This document shows positions 33,522 to 42,790 of a DNA stretch of 64,000 nt, in pieces. A model generated the notes under the pieces. The model saw only the letters and a program-made list of their open reading frames with translations, searched no databases and was not told the DNA's origin. This stretch comes from Spirosoma radiotolerans (lineage in GTDB: Bacteria > Bacteroidota > Bacteroidia > Cytophagales > Spirosomataceae). Made by a program: the position numbers and the translations under genes. The first letter of the stretch is position 1, and each line of letters starts with the position of its first letter. Where the stretch lies: the NCBI RefSeq assembly GCF_000974425.1, contig NZ_CP010429.1:310001-374000 (forward strand). The letters run 5' to 3'.

Positions 33522-34466
33522 ATGAAAAAGGTAATCGTAATGACCGCTGTGTTGTTGCTGACCGGGTTGGCGTCGGTGTCAGTTGCGCAGCAGATTTCTA
33601 AGGAAGAACTCATCTTCCTCACACCCGACTGGAAAGGGGAGCGTTTCCCCGATGGACGCCCGAAAGTGCCTGATGCGATCATCAAACGCATGAAACTCGT
33701 AACACACGAAGAAGCCTGGGCCGTTATGAAAGGCGAAAACTACCGCTATCAGTATGCCGGTGACTGGCAAACGATCAACCCCGATAGTGTACTCGTAGGC
33801 CGCGCCCTCACCGCAACGTTTATGCCTGGCCGGCCGGATGTGCATCGGGTAACCGACGAAAAAGGACATACCAAAGATGGCCGGGTAAAATCGCAGAACG
33901 CCTGGCCAATTGACATGCTCGTAAAAGGCGATGTGTATGTGGTAGATCAGTATGGTATGCACGAAGATGGGCCGACCATTGGCGATAACCTGGGCAACTC
34001 GATTTTTGCCAAAACGGGGAATGGCATTGTCTACGAAGGGGCTCTTCGGGATGTAGCCGGACTAAAAGAGATTGGCGGTTTTACATCGTATTTCAGAAGT
34101 TATCACCCGTCGCACCACAATCCGGAGGGTAACTTGAATACTACGCTGGTGGGCATCAACCGCCCGACGCGTATCGGAAAGGTGATGGTGATGCCCGGAG
34201 ACATCGTACTGGGCCGTGATGGTGGTGTGGCGTTCATTCCGCCCCATCTGGCGGAGAAAGTGGTGAAAACGTCGGAGATTATACGCTTGCGGGATATGTT
34301 CGGGCATTTGCGGTTGCGGGAGCAGAAGTACACACCGGGTCAGATTGATTCACGCTGGTCGGATGCGATCGAGAAGGATTTTTCGCAGTGGCTCAATGCC
34401 CACGTCAGCGAACTGCCCGTACCAAAAGAACAAATTCAGGAATACCTCAAAACCCGTACCTGGTAG
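33522..34466 (+). CDS. Exported RraA-like (aldolase-type) protein
   Basis: 314 residues with a clear signal peptide (VIVMTAVLLLTGLASVSVAQQ). The core has the RraA/HMG-aldolase arrangement: WPIDMLVKGDVYVVDQYG, GDNLGNSIFAKTGNGIVYEGALRDVAGL (the Gly-rich loop and the R-D that binds substrate and metal) and IVLGRDGGVAFIPPHLAEKVV. RraA relatives are normally cytosolic, so export is unusual. The enolase-superfamily gene 77 bp downstream also carries an export signal, so the two may act on sugar acids in the periplasm. Confidence 0.85.
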   Translation: MKKVIVMTAVLLLTGLASVSVAQQISKEELIFLTPDWKGERFPDGRPKVPDAIIKRMKLVTHEEAWAVMKGENYRYQYAGDWQTINPDSVLVGRALTATFMPGRPDVHRVTDEKGHTKDGRVKSQNAWPIDMLVKGDVYVVDQYGMHEDGPTIGDNLGNSIFAKTGNGIVYEGALRDVAGLKEIGGFTSYFRSYHPSHHNPEGNLNTTLVGINRPTRIGKVMVMPGDIVLGRDGGVAFIPPHLAEKVVKTSEIIRLRDMFGHLRLREQKYTPGQIDSRWSDAIEKDFSQWLNAHVSELPVPKEQIQEYLKTRTW

Positions 34467-34543
34467 CTTTATGTACCAATCAGCTTCCAGTTGTTTGGTA
34501 CTAACCTCACATCACAAGCAAACGCCTATTCCTTTCCTAAATC

Positions 34544-35821
34544 ATGAAAACATCCCGTCGTTCTTTCTTAACCAAAGGAGCCATTGCCAGTGCCTTAGCT
34601 GCCAGTACACTAACAACGTTTGGCGAAGGACTGGAAACCGCCGTTCATAACGCGCCCTTATCGTCGGCCCCATCCGACCTGAAAATTACTGATATCAAAT
34701 GCGGATACACACGGGGTGGACATAGCCTGTTCGTTAAAATCCACACCAATCAGGGCATTTGGGGTTGTGGCGAAGCCGTCGATGCCTCCGTGGGAACCTA
34801 CCATCTGGTAAAACTGATGGGCGAGCGTATAAAGGGGAAAAGTCCGCTTAATGTCAATCGCTTGTTTGAAGATGTCCGGAAGTCGGGTTTCTTCGAAGGG
34901 GCACAATCCGGAATATATATTTCTGTATTGTCGGCCATTGAAACCGCGCTCTGGGACTTAACCGGTAAAGCTCTTGGTATGCCCGTGTATCAGCTGCTGG
35001 GTGGTAAATTCCGGGATAAAATTCGTGTTTACTGCGATACCGGCGCTTATCGGGAAACGGATACCAGCGCCGATGCGTTCGGGAAAAGCGCCAAACGAGC
35101 CGTTGATATGGGCTTTACGGCGGTGAAATATGACATCGACGAACGGAACGACCCCAACAAATACGATGCTTACAACTGGACGGCCAGCCCCGGCGAACTC
35201 GAGCGGATGTACAACCAGATTGCGGGTGTCCGCAAAGCCGTTGGTCCAAAAATCGACATCTGCGTTGATATGCACGGGAAGTATGACGTAACAACCGGCC
35301 GCCGGGTTGCCAAGATGATGGAACCCCTGAACCTGCTGTTTTTGGAAGAGCCCATCCCGGCCGAAAATCCCGAAGCGTACAGGCAAATCCGGGAAGCGTC
35401 GAACACGCCGATCTGCGCCGGTGAGAACCATTACCTGGCGCACGGCTTCCGTAAGCTTCTCGAAATAGGTGCCGTCGACATTATTATGCCTGACTTGCAG
35501 AAAGCGGGCGGTCTGGGCGAAGCGCAGCGGATTGCTAACCTGGCCAACCTGTACTACGTGCCGTTTGCTCCGCACATGGTGGCCTCGTATCTGGGCGCGA
35601 TGGCATCGAGCCACGTATGCGCATCCGTGCCGAACTTCCTGATTCTGGAGTGGCAGATTTACTTCCACGAAGAGCCAATGTTCAAGGAGATCGTCACCTT
35701 CGACGGGCCGATGGTAGAGAAAGGATTCATTCCGTTATCCAACAAGCCGGGTATCGGTGTCGAAATCAACGAAGAGGGTATGCGGAAATATGCACCGAAA
35801 GACGTGCCGTTCTTTGTATAG
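34544..35821 (+). CDS. Tat-exported enolase-superfamily dehydratase (mandelate racemase type)
   Basis: 425 residues. A twin-arginine signal (TSRRSFLTKGAIAS) precedes the mandelate-racemase/muconate-lactonizing fold: capping domain (ITDIKCGYTRGGHSLFVKIHTNQGIWGCGEA), then a barrel with metal ligands in ICVDMHGK (Asp), LFLEEPIPAENP (Glu) and ICAGENH (Glu), and FAPHMVAS late in the barrel. The pattern fits acid-sugar dehydratases of the mannonate, gluconate or galactonate type. It follows the RraA-like gene and precedes the hexuronate transporter. Confidence 0.85.
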   Translation: MKTSRRSFLTKGAIASALAASTLTTFGEGLETAVHNAPLSSAPSDLKITDIKCGYTRGGHSLFVKIHTNQGIWGCGEAVDASVGTYHLVKLMGERIKGKSPLNVNRLFEDVRKSGFFEGAQSGIYISVLSAIETALWDLTGKALGMPVYQLLGGKFRDKIRVYCDTGAYRETDTSADAFGKSAKRAVDMGFTAVKYDIDERNDPNKYDAYNWTASPGELERMYNQIAGVRKAVGPKIDICVDMHGKYDVTTGRRVAKMMEPLNLLFLEEPIPAENPEAYRQIREASNTPICAGENHYLAHGFRKLLEIGAVDIIMPDLQKAGGLGEAQRIANLANLYYVPFAPHMVASYLGAMASSHVCASVPNFLILEWQIYFHEEPMFKEIVTFDGPMVEKGFIPLSNKPGIGVEINEEGMRKYAPKDVPFFV

Positions 35822-35825
35822 TAAA

Positions 35826-35935
35826 TTTTTCAGACAGGATTGACCGGTTGATTCTGAATCAGACTGGATTGTTCTAAACAGACGGTTTCTTAGACACGCT
35901 GCTGACACCATATCCTGTTAATTCTGTCTGAAAAA
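35826..35935 (+). terminator. Long-range inverted repeat after the dehydratase gene
   Basis: TTTTCAGACAGGATTGA at 35826-35842 is complementary with few mismatches to TTAATTCTGTCTGAAAA at about 35918-35934, followed by an A-run. The 75-nt loop makes it a weak terminator. Confidence 0.45.
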
Positions 35936-35960
35936 AATGACCTGGTATTTGCCAGGCTAA

Positions 35961-36020
35961 TGTGGACAAGTAAGCCCATTTCTGCCTAAATGTGTGGATA
36001 ACTTTTTTATCTGTGGATAA
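35961..36020 (-). other. Cluster of three DnaA-box-like sites
   Basis: TGTGGATAA occurs twice (35993-36001 and 36012-36020), the exact reverse complement of the consensus TTATCCACA, and a one-base variant TGTGGACAA lies at 35961-35969. All point the same way within 60 bp, with a T-rich stretch between the two perfect boxes. The 355-bp gap between the dehydratase and MFS genes holds no gene. dnaA or other origin genes are not adjacent, so origin function is unproven. Confidence 0.5.
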
Positions 36021-36176
36021 AGCCGGCGGATTACACAACATCCTGGCATGTTAGTAGACAAAACTGACCCCCAAATAGGGCAAATGCATCCCTCCATTTG
36101 TGGCATACAGTATTTAACCGGGCTAATCGTGTTTTAGCGTAGTCTGACAGACACTCATCCTAATCGACCTGTTCAC

Positions 36177-37538
36177 TTGACAACAAAACCCACTCCCGTT
36201 GCTGCCGATATCCTGCGGCCTACCGGTGGTACGTTGCCCACCTCCAGCAATTATCGCTGGATAATTGTTGCGCTTCTCTTTTTTGCAACAACGATCAACT
36301 ACCTCGACCGACAGGTTATGAGTTTGCTGAAGCCCGTTCTGGAAAAAGAATTTAACTGGAGTGAAACGGATTATGGTGACCTTGTCACCGTTTTTACGTT
36401 TTTCTACGGAGCGACAACGTTGCTGGCTGGCTACATCATCGACCGGGTTGGCACCAAACTGGGCTATATCGGGGCTATTCTGGTCTGGAGTTTGGCCGCC
36501 ATGGGCCACGCGCTGGCGGGTGGTACGGCCGGATTCATGGTGGCCCGAGCCATGCTGGGCATTGGCGAGGCCGGTAACTTCCCCGCTTCGATCAAGACTG
36601 TGGCCGAGTGGTTTCCGCAGAAAGAGCGGGCGCTGGCGGTGGGTATTTTCAATTCCGGTGCCAATATCGGCGCTGTGGTTGCCCCGGCTATTGTGCCGCC
36701 CCTGGCCCTGATGCTAGGCTGGCAGATGACATTTATTCTTACAGGTGCGTTGGGTTTCCTCTGGATTGTGGCCTGGTGGTTTTACTATGAAGTACCCGCT
36801 CGGCACAAGCGTGTAAGTGCTGCTGAATTAACCTATATCACATCCGATCCCGTTGACGCAACCATTGCCGGTGATGCTGCCGCCACAGATCTGCTGGCCG
36901 ATAAAACAACCCGTTATCCGATTTTCGCCAACAAGGCCATCTGGGGATTCATGAGTGGCAAGCTCCTGACCGACCCTATTTGGTGGTTTTTCCTATTTTG
37001 GTTGCCTTCGTACCTGGCCAATATCTACCACCTTGATCTCAAAAAGCTGGGTCTTCCATTGATCGTTATTTATCTGGCTGCGACCATTGGCAGCGTTGGG
37101 GGTGGATGGCTGTCGTCGATGCTGATTCGCAAAGGCTGGCATCCAACACGGGCGCGGCAGTGGGCCATGGCCTTGTTTGCCATTTTTGTCATGCCCGTTA
37201 TGTTGATCAGCCAAATGAGCAGTATGTGGCCGGTCATTGCCATTTTATCCCTGGCTGTAGCCGCTCACCAGGCCTGGTCCGCTAATATTTTTACGGTTGC
37301 CGCCGATCAGTTTCCGAAGCAGGTCATCAGCCGGGTCGTTGGTTTAGGCACCATGGCCGGAACACTGGGAGGGGCTGTTTTTCCACTCATTGTAGGGCGC
37401 ATCCTGGATCATTACAAAGCGCTGGGAAGTCTTTCACAAGGGTACTACATTATATTCTACATTGCGGGTCTGGCGTATCTGGCGGCCTGGACGATGTTGT
37501 ATATTTTCGTTTTTAGCCGGGTGAAAGCTCGTGCCTGA
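36177..37538 (+). CDS. MFS transporter, hexuronate (ExuT) type
   Basis: 453 residues with twelve hydrophobic helices. NYLDRQVMSLLKPVLEKEFNWSETDYGDL, GYIIDRVGTKLGY and ARAMLGIGEAGNFPASIKTVAEWFPQKERALAVGIFNSGANIGAVVAPA are hallmarks of the ACS/hexuronate branch. It should import glucuronate or galacturonate by proton symport. The only start that keeps the first helix complete is a TTG at 36177; the first in-frame ATG is at 36318, inside helix 1. It is placed directly before CE15, UxuA, GH67 and SDR genes on the same strand. Confidence 0.88.
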   Translation: MTTKPTPVAADILRPTGGTLPTSSNYRWIIVALLFFATTINYLDRQVMSLLKPVLEKEFNWSETDYGDLVTVFTFFYGATTLLAGYIIDRVGTKLGYIGAILVWSLAAMGHALAGGTAGFMVARAMLGIGEAGNFPASIKTVAEWFPQKERALAVGIFNSGANIGAVVAPAIVPPLALMLGWQMTFILTGALGFLWIVAWWFYYEVPARHKRVSAAELTYITSDPVDATIAGDAAATDLLADKTTRYPIFANKAIWGFMSGKLLTDPIWWFFLFWLPSYLANIYHLDLKKLGLPLIVIYLAATIGSVGGGWLSSMLIRKGWHPTRARQWAMALFAIFVMPVMLISQMSSMWPVIAILSLAVAAHQAWSANIFTVAADQFPKQVISRVVGLGTMAGTLGGAVFPLIVGRILDHYKALGSLSQGYYIIFYIAGLAYLAAWTMLYIFVFSRVKARA

Positions 37539-37668
37539 TGGTCTTGATGGCGCGAACGTCTTCGTTTGTGCCAGTTATGAACCAGCCTCTGGCCGTTAGG
37601 AAATCGTAGCTAGTCGGCCAGAGGCCGATGAATAGTCAGCACGAACGAAAACGTTCGCGCCATCAGAC
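37539..37668. repeat. Large inverted repeat after the MFS gene
   Basis: The outer arms 37539-37570 and 37638-37668 are complementary apart from a one-base indel and a few changes (core GATGGCGCGAACG). An inner pair CAGCCTCTGGCC / GGCCAGAGGCCG lies between. It starts at the MFS stop and ends 39 bp before the esterase. The inner GGCCAGAGGCC word resembles the inner arm of the element at 13273. Confidence 0.75.
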
Positions 37669-37707
37669 CTCCTTTCTGCCAGCACGCTGCCAATCCTCTG
37701 CCTGAAA

Positions 37708-39144
37708 ATGAAAAATCGTCCATCAGTCAATCAACGCTGCCAACGGGTGTTTTGTGTAGGTATAATGGGTTTGCTGTCAATGGCCAATCTAATTGCCCAA
37801 TCCCCCGACTTTCAGAAAATGACGCCGGAGGAACGGACGGCCTATATGAATAAAATGCGGGCGGCCAGCCAGGAAGACTGGCAGAAAATGATGGATAAGC
37901 TCCATCTGACGTTGCCGACCCTGCCATCTCCTGCCGAAGATCCTAAACGGCCACCGCATCTCAACCCAAAAGAGGGCTCTACCAACTGGTTCGATGAAGC
38001 AGGCCAGACACACGTCCGGTCGGGGTGGGGGAATTGGACGAATTACGACGAAGTTATAGCCAGCAACTATAAACTTCCTGACCCGCTGTTATTGAAAAAC
38101 GGCAAGCCCGTCACGAATGCGGCTACCTGGTGGAAACAGCGCCGACCCGAAATTCTGGCTGATTACCAGACGGAGATTTACGGCAAAACGCCTGCCAACA
38201 CGCCCGGCGTAACCTTTGGCCCCACCGGAACCGATAGCACAGTTCTGGCTGGTAAGGCGATCCGAAAAATGCTGCTTGGCCGCATTGACAACGCCCGATA
38301 TCCGGCGGCAACTCCGAGTATTCCCATTACCTACTACCGACCGGTTAATGCCAAAGGGAAAATTCCGATGATGGTCATTGTGTGGGGCTCGTTTCCGCAG
38401 CCGTTGCCTAGTATCGAAAAACTGATTGATGCCGGCTGGGCCGTTGCCCTCGTCAATACGGGTGCCATTCAGATGGATAGTGGCGCCGGTTTACACGAAG
38501 GCATTATCGGGCTAATGAATGGAGGAAAAGACCGGAAGCCTGACGACTGGGGCGTGTTGGCGGCCTGGAGCTGGGGACTTAGCCGGGTGCTCGATCACTT
38601 TGAGAAAGACAGCGGCATCAACGCCAAACAGATTGGTATTCAGGGACATTCGCGTTGGGGTAAAACGGCCCTGCTGGCCGGAGCGCTCGACCCACGCTGG
38701 GCCATCGTTTTCGCCAGTTGCTCGGGGTCGATGGGCGCTTCGTTGGAGAAGCGCAGCTTCGGCGAAACCATTGATAACGTAGCAGGTTCGGGTGAATACC
38801 ATTGGATGGCTGGAAATTTCCTGAAGTATGGCGGCAACTGGGCTGCGATGCCCGTTGATGCCCACGACTTAATGGCGCTCATTGCGCCCCGACCGCTGTT
38901 TATTACCGGTGGCACGAAAGATAGTTGGGCCGACCCCAAAGGGGAGTTTCTGGCCTGCGTTGGGGCAAGCCCGGTTTATACGTTACTTGGTAAAAAGGGC
39001 GTTGGAACAAACGAGATGCCTGCCCCCGATGTGGCCCTCATTGACGGCGACCTGGCTTTCCGCAATCACGAAGGCGGCCATGTCGACATACTCGACTGGC
39101 CTGTTTTTCTGGAATTTGCGAAGCGGGAGTTTAAGTTGAAATAA
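37708..39144 (+). CDS. CE15-type glucuronoyl esterase
   Basis: 478 residues with an N-terminal membrane or signal segment (VFCVGIMGLLSMANLIAQ). A helical, Met-rich stretch is followed by the alpha/beta hydrolase. The nucleophile is in GIQGHSRWGKTALL, matching the GxSRxGK elbow of CE15, with SGSMGASLEKR and the catalytic His in NHEGGHVDILDWP. CE15 enzymes cleave ester links between 4-O-methylglucuronic acid on xylan and lignin alcohols. The neighbouring GH67 and UxuA support this. An acetylxylan esterase role is the main alternative. Confidence 0.85.
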   Translation: MKNRPSVNQRCQRVFCVGIMGLLSMANLIAQSPDFQKMTPEERTAYMNKMRAASQEDWQKMMDKLHLTLPTLPSPAEDPKRPPHLNPKEGSTNWFDEAGQTHVRSGWGNWTNYDEVIASNYKLPDPLLLKNGKPVTNAATWWKQRRPEILADYQTEIYGKTPANTPGVTFGPTGTDSTVLAGKAIRKMLLGRIDNARYPAATPSIPITYYRPVNAKGKIPMMVIVWGSFPQPLPSIEKLIDAGWAVALVNTGAIQMDSGAGLHEGIIGLMNGGKDRKPDDWGVLAAWSWGLSRVLDHFEKDSGINAKQIGIQGHSRWGKTALLAGALDPRWAIVFASCSGSMGASLEKRSFGETIDNVAGSGEYHWMAGNFLKYGGNWAAMPVDAHDLMALIAPRPLFITGGTKDSWADPKGEFLACVGASPVYTLLGKKGVGTNEMPAPDVALIDGDLAFRNHEGGHVDILDWPVFLEFAKREFKLK

Positions 39145-39145
39145 T

Positions 39146-39217
39146 TTCTGTGGTGTCGGGCCGGGTGGCCGGTGCCATCTCAAATCCGACACCACAGAAG
39201 AGAACCCGACACCACAA
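39146..39217. repeat. Inverted and direct repeats of a CCGACACCACA word
   Basis: TTCTGTGGTGTCGG (39146-39159) pairs with CCGACACCACAGAA (39186-39199). A second CCCGACACCACA follows at 39206-39217 as a direct repeat. It lies between the CE15 and uxuA genes. Confidence 0.7.
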
Positions 39218-39244
39218 CTAACCAAAACAAGCAATAGAGTAGGA

Positions 39245-40459
39245 ATGGGAATGTTACAAACCATGCGGTGGTTCGGGCCCAATGACCCGGTTTCATTGAT
39301 GGATATTCGGCAGGCGGGCTGCGCGGGCGTCGTTACGGCCTTGCACCAGATTTCGGTGGGTGAATTATGGACGGTTGAGGCTATAACCGAACGAAAACAA
39401 CTCATCGAAGCGGCTAATCACCAGTATTCGCCCTTGCAGTGGGCAGTGGTCGAGAGTCTGCCAGTTCATGAAGACATCAAGAAGGGGAGGCCAACGCGCA
39501 CAGACTATATCGAGACGTATAAACAGTCGATTCGAAACTTGGCGGCTTGTGGTATCAAAACCGTTTGCTACAACTTCATGCCGGTGCTGGACTGGTCGCG
39601 CACGAACCTTAGTTACGAAATGCCCGACGGCTCGCGGGCACTCCGGTTTGTTTGGGAAGATTTCGCCGTCTTCGATCTGTACATACTCAAACGACCCGGC
39701 GCCATGATCGACTACGAACCCGAAATTGTCGAATCGGCTCGTCAGAAGTTTGATCAAATGACACCCGGACAGATTACTGATTTGTCGAATGTTGTTTTGC
39801 TCGGCTTACCCGGTTCCGAAGAAGCCTTTACCCTCGATACGTTTCAGGGTTTGTTGAACGAGTACGCGTCCATTGGCGATGCCGAACTTCGCCAGAATCT
39901 CTATTACTTTATTCAACAGGTAGCTCCGGTAGCGCAGGAAGTGGGCGTGAATCTGTGCATTCACCCCGACGATCCGCCATATCCGTTGCTGGGGCTGCCC
40001 CGCGTTGTCAGTACCGAAGCCGACCTGGCCCGACTGCTGGACGCCTGCGACGTAATCGCCAACGGCATTACGTTCTGTACAGGCTCTCTGGGCATTCGCT
40101 CCGATAATGATTTGCCGGGTATGATACAGCGATTTGGCGAACGGATTCATTTCATCCATCTGCGTACAACCAAACGAGAGTCAGCTGAAACGGCGACCCG
40201 GCCCGGCAATTTCCATGAAGCGGATCATCTGGCGGGCGATGTCGATATGTATGCCGTCGTGAAAGCCATTGTGCTGGAACAGAAACGGCGGGCGCAACAG
40301 GGTGTTGGCGAAACGGCCATTCCCATGCGCCCCGATCACGGTCACCAGATGCTCGACGATTTGCACAAGAAAACCTATCCCGGCTATTCGGCCATTGGCC
40401 GACTCCGTGGATTGGCCGAGATTCGGGGATTAGAAATAGGCATTGAGCGGAGTTTGTAA
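39245..40459 (+). CDS. uxuA: Mannonate dehydratase
   Basis: 404 residues (E. coli UxuA is about 394). The opening QTMRWFGPNDPVSLMDIRQAGCAGVVTALHQI and PVLDWSRTNLSYEMPDGSRALRF are characteristic. The C-terminal half has NLCIHPDDPP, ITFCTGSLGIRSDNDL, IHFIHLRTT and MRPDHGHQM, which supply Mn/Fe ligands. It dehydrates D-mannonate to 2-keto-3-deoxygluconate in uronate catabolism. The likely partner for the preceding step is the SDR gene at 42791. Confidence 0.95.
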   Translation: MGMLQTMRWFGPNDPVSLMDIRQAGCAGVVTALHQISVGELWTVEAITERKQLIEAANHQYSPLQWAVVESLPVHEDIKKGRPTRTDYIETYKQSIRNLAACGIKTVCYNFMPVLDWSRTNLSYEMPDGSRALRFVWEDFAVFDLYILKRPGAMIDYEPEIVESARQKFDQMTPGQITDLSNVVLLGLPGSEEAFTLDTFQGLLNEYASIGDAELRQNLYYFIQQVAPVAQEVGVNLCIHPDDPPYPLLGLPRVVSTEADLARLLDACDVIANGITFCTGSLGIRSDNDLPGMIQRFGERIHFIHLRTTKRESAETATRPGNFHEADHLAGDVDMYAVVKAIVLEQKRRAQQGVGETAIPMRPDHGHQMLDDLHKKTYPGYSAIGRLRGLAEIRGLEIGIERSL

Positions 40460-40511
40460 AAAGAGCTATTTGGGATTGTATTTGTCTGGCTGGCTTAGCA
40501 TCCGCATCCCC

Positions 40512-40577
40512 GATTTGTGCCTTCACAGAACGTCTGGGGTTAGTCTTCATCAAAGCGTTCTGTGAGGACACAGACCG
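40512..40577. repeat. Paired hairpins of the TCCT/AGGA family
   Basis: Hairpins GATTTGTG-CCTT-CACAGAAC (40512-40531) and CGTTCTGTG-AGGA-CACAGACCG (40556-40577), starts 44 bp apart and mutually complementary over about 29 bp (40504-40532 with 40556-40584). Located between uxuA and GH67. Confidence 0.75.
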
Positions 40578-40647
40578 AGGATGCCAGGGCGACATTCTGG
40601 TCACTTAACGCGACGCAATGTACCTGCGTCTGAAAATCAACCTGAAA

Positions 40648-42777
40648 ATGAAACGGATATTACTTTTTCTTCTATTGATTAGTCAGTTGGCCGTGGCGGA
40701 CGATGGTTACCGGCTGTGGCTGAAATATGATCTGATTAAAGACATGCCCAAACGGGAAGCGTATGCCCGTTCGGCGCAGTTTATTGCGGTGACGGGTACC
40801 AGCCCAATGCTGAAATCAGCGGCCGATGAACTTCAAATGGGCTTGCAGGGCTTGCTCGGCAAATCGGTGCCCATTATTGCCAATGCCACAAGCCGAACGG
40901 GGGGAATTGTTTTATCGGTGGCAAATGGACCTGCTGCCGGATCACAGATACTTATGGCGGACGGCTATCGATTGACCAGCCGGAGAGCGGGTAATCTGAC
41001 GATTTCTGGCAAGACCAACGCGGGTGTGTTATACGGCGTTTTTGCTTTGCTGCGACAGGTGCAAACGGGTCAGTCCATCGATAATCTTGCCGTAACCAGC
41101 AATCCCAAAATACAATACCGGTTGCTTAACCACTGGGACAATACCAACGGCACCATCGAACGTGGGTATGCGGGGGAGTCGCTCTGGAAATGGTACGAAC
41201 TCCCCGAAACGGTTGATCCCCGTTACCGCGATTATGCCCGCGCCAATGCATCGCTGGGCATCAACGGAACGGTGGTCAATAACGTCAATGCCAGCGCCCG
41301 TTTTCTGACCGATGAATACATTCAGAAAGTAGCCGCGCTGGCCAACGTTTTCCGGGCGTACGGAATCCGGATTTACCTGTCGGTTTATTTTCCGGCTCCT
41401 AAAACGCTTGGTAGCCTAACGCCCAACGGACTTAAAACGGCCGATCCGCTCGATCCGGCCGTGAGGAAATGGTGGGCCGAAAAAACCAAAGATATTTACA
41501 AAGCCATCCCCGATTTTGGCGGGTTTCTGGTTAAAGCGAATTCCGAGGGAGAGCCGGGACCGCAGGATTACGGCCGTACCCACGCCGACGGAGCCAACAT
41601 GTTGGCTGAAGCCCTCAAACCGTACGACGGCATTGTACTCTGGCGAGCTTTTGTCTATAAATCTGATCCTAAGTCTGACCGTTTCAAAGCGGCCTACGAA
41701 GAGTTTACGCCCCTGGATGGAACGTTCGACAAGAAGGTGATTATTCAGGTGAAAAATGGACCGATTGATTTTCAGCCCCGTGAGCCTTACTCGCCCCTGT
41801 TTGGCAACATGCCCAAAACGCCCCTGGCCATGGAGTTTCAAATCACGCAGGAGTATCTCGGTTTCGCGACGCATTGGGTATATGAAGCGCCCTTGTTTAA
41901 AGAATGTCTGGACACGGATACCCACGTAAAAGATAAAGGAACGGGCTCGACCGTGGCGAACGTAATTGATGGCAGCTTACACCAGTACGCCATGACGGCC
42001 ATTGCGGGGGTAGCGAACACGGGCTCCGATCGAAACTGGACCGGAAACCCGATGGCGCAGGCCAACTGGTACGCCTACGGCCGGCTGGCGTGGGATCATA
42101 CGTTAACGTCGGAAGGCATCGCTCGTGAGTGGGTCAACATGACGCTTACGTCGGAGCCGAAGGCCGTAAAGACAATTACAGACTTGATGCTCCGGTCGCG
42201 GAATATTTACGTCAGCTACAATACCCCACTTGGACTGTCGCGTCCGTGGGCGGGTGTTCACTTTGCACCCGAACCTTGGCAGGAAAAAAGCCCCCGTCCT
42301 GACTGGACCGCCATTTATTACCATCGCGCCGACTCGATCGGATTGGGCTTTGACCGGACGGCAACGGGGAGTAATGCCCTGGCACAGTATCGGCCGGAAG
42401 TACAAAAAATATGGCAGAACCCGGACACTTGTCCGCTGCCCTACCTGCTCTGGTTTCATCATGTACCCTGGACAAAGAAGCTGGCTACCGGGCGAACGCT
42501 TTGGGATGAACTTTGTACTCACTTTTACACCGGCGCTGATTCAGTTGGCTGGATGCAGCAGCAATGGGCACAGGTTAAACCGGCTATTGACCCGCAAATT
42601 TTTGCAGACGTAACGGGTCGTCTGGCTACCCAGCACAACGAAGCCATCTGGTGGCGGGACTCCTGGGTTTTGTATTTACAGACGTACTCGAAACAACCGA
42701 TTCCCGCGCCGTTTCAGAAACCCGACCGGACGCTGGAGGATGTAAAACGATTATCTGAAATTTATAAACTACGCTAG
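40648..42777 (+). CDS. Alpha-glucuronidase, GH67
   Basis: About 709 residues from the ATG at 40648, which begins a good signal peptide (MKRILLFLLLISQLAVA); an upstream in-frame ATG at 40618 would prepend ten residues. The N-terminal domain includes GYRLTSRRAGNLTISGKTNAGVLYGVFALLR. The barrel contains KANSEGEPGP (acid Glu region), QVKNGPIDFQPREPYSPLFG (Asp) and AMEFQITQEYLGF (Glu), the invariant GH67 catalytic set. It removes (4-O-methyl)glucuronic acid from xylo-oligosaccharide ends, feeding the uronate genes around it. Confidence 0.95.
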   Translation: MKRILLFLLLISQLAVADDGYRLWLKYDLIKDMPKREAYARSAQFIAVTGTSPMLKSAADELQMGLQGLLGKSVPIIANATSRTGGIVLSVANGPAAGSQILMADGYRLTSRRAGNLTISGKTNAGVLYGVFALLRQVQTGQSIDNLAVTSNPKIQYRLLNHWDNTNGTIERGYAGESLWKWYELPETVDPRYRDYARANASLGINGTVVNNVNASARFLTDEYIQKVAALANVFRAYGIRIYLSVYFPAPKTLGSLTPNGLKTADPLDPAVRKWWAEKTKDIYKAIPDFGGFLVKANSEGEPGPQDYGRTHADGANMLAEALKPYDGIVLWRAFVYKSDPKSDRFKAAYEEFTPLDGTFDKKVIIQVKNGPIDFQPREPYSPLFGNMPKTPLAMEFQITQEYLGFATHWVYEAPLFKECLDTDTHVKDKGTGSTVANVIDGSLHQYAMTAIAGVANTGSDRNWTGNPMAQANWYAYGRLAWDHTLTSEGIAREWVNMTLTSEPKAVKTITDLMLRSRNIYVSYNTPLGLSRPWAGVHFAPEPWQEKSPRPDWTAIYYHRADSIGLGFDRTATGSNALAQYRPEVQKIWQNPDTCPLPYLLWFHHVPWTKKLATGRTLWDELCTHFYTGADSVGWMQQQWAQVKPAIDPQIFADVTGRLATQHNEAIWWRDSWVLYLQTYSKQPIPAPFQKPDRTLEDVKRLSEIYKLR

Positions 42778-42790
42778 TAAAAGACAAGAC

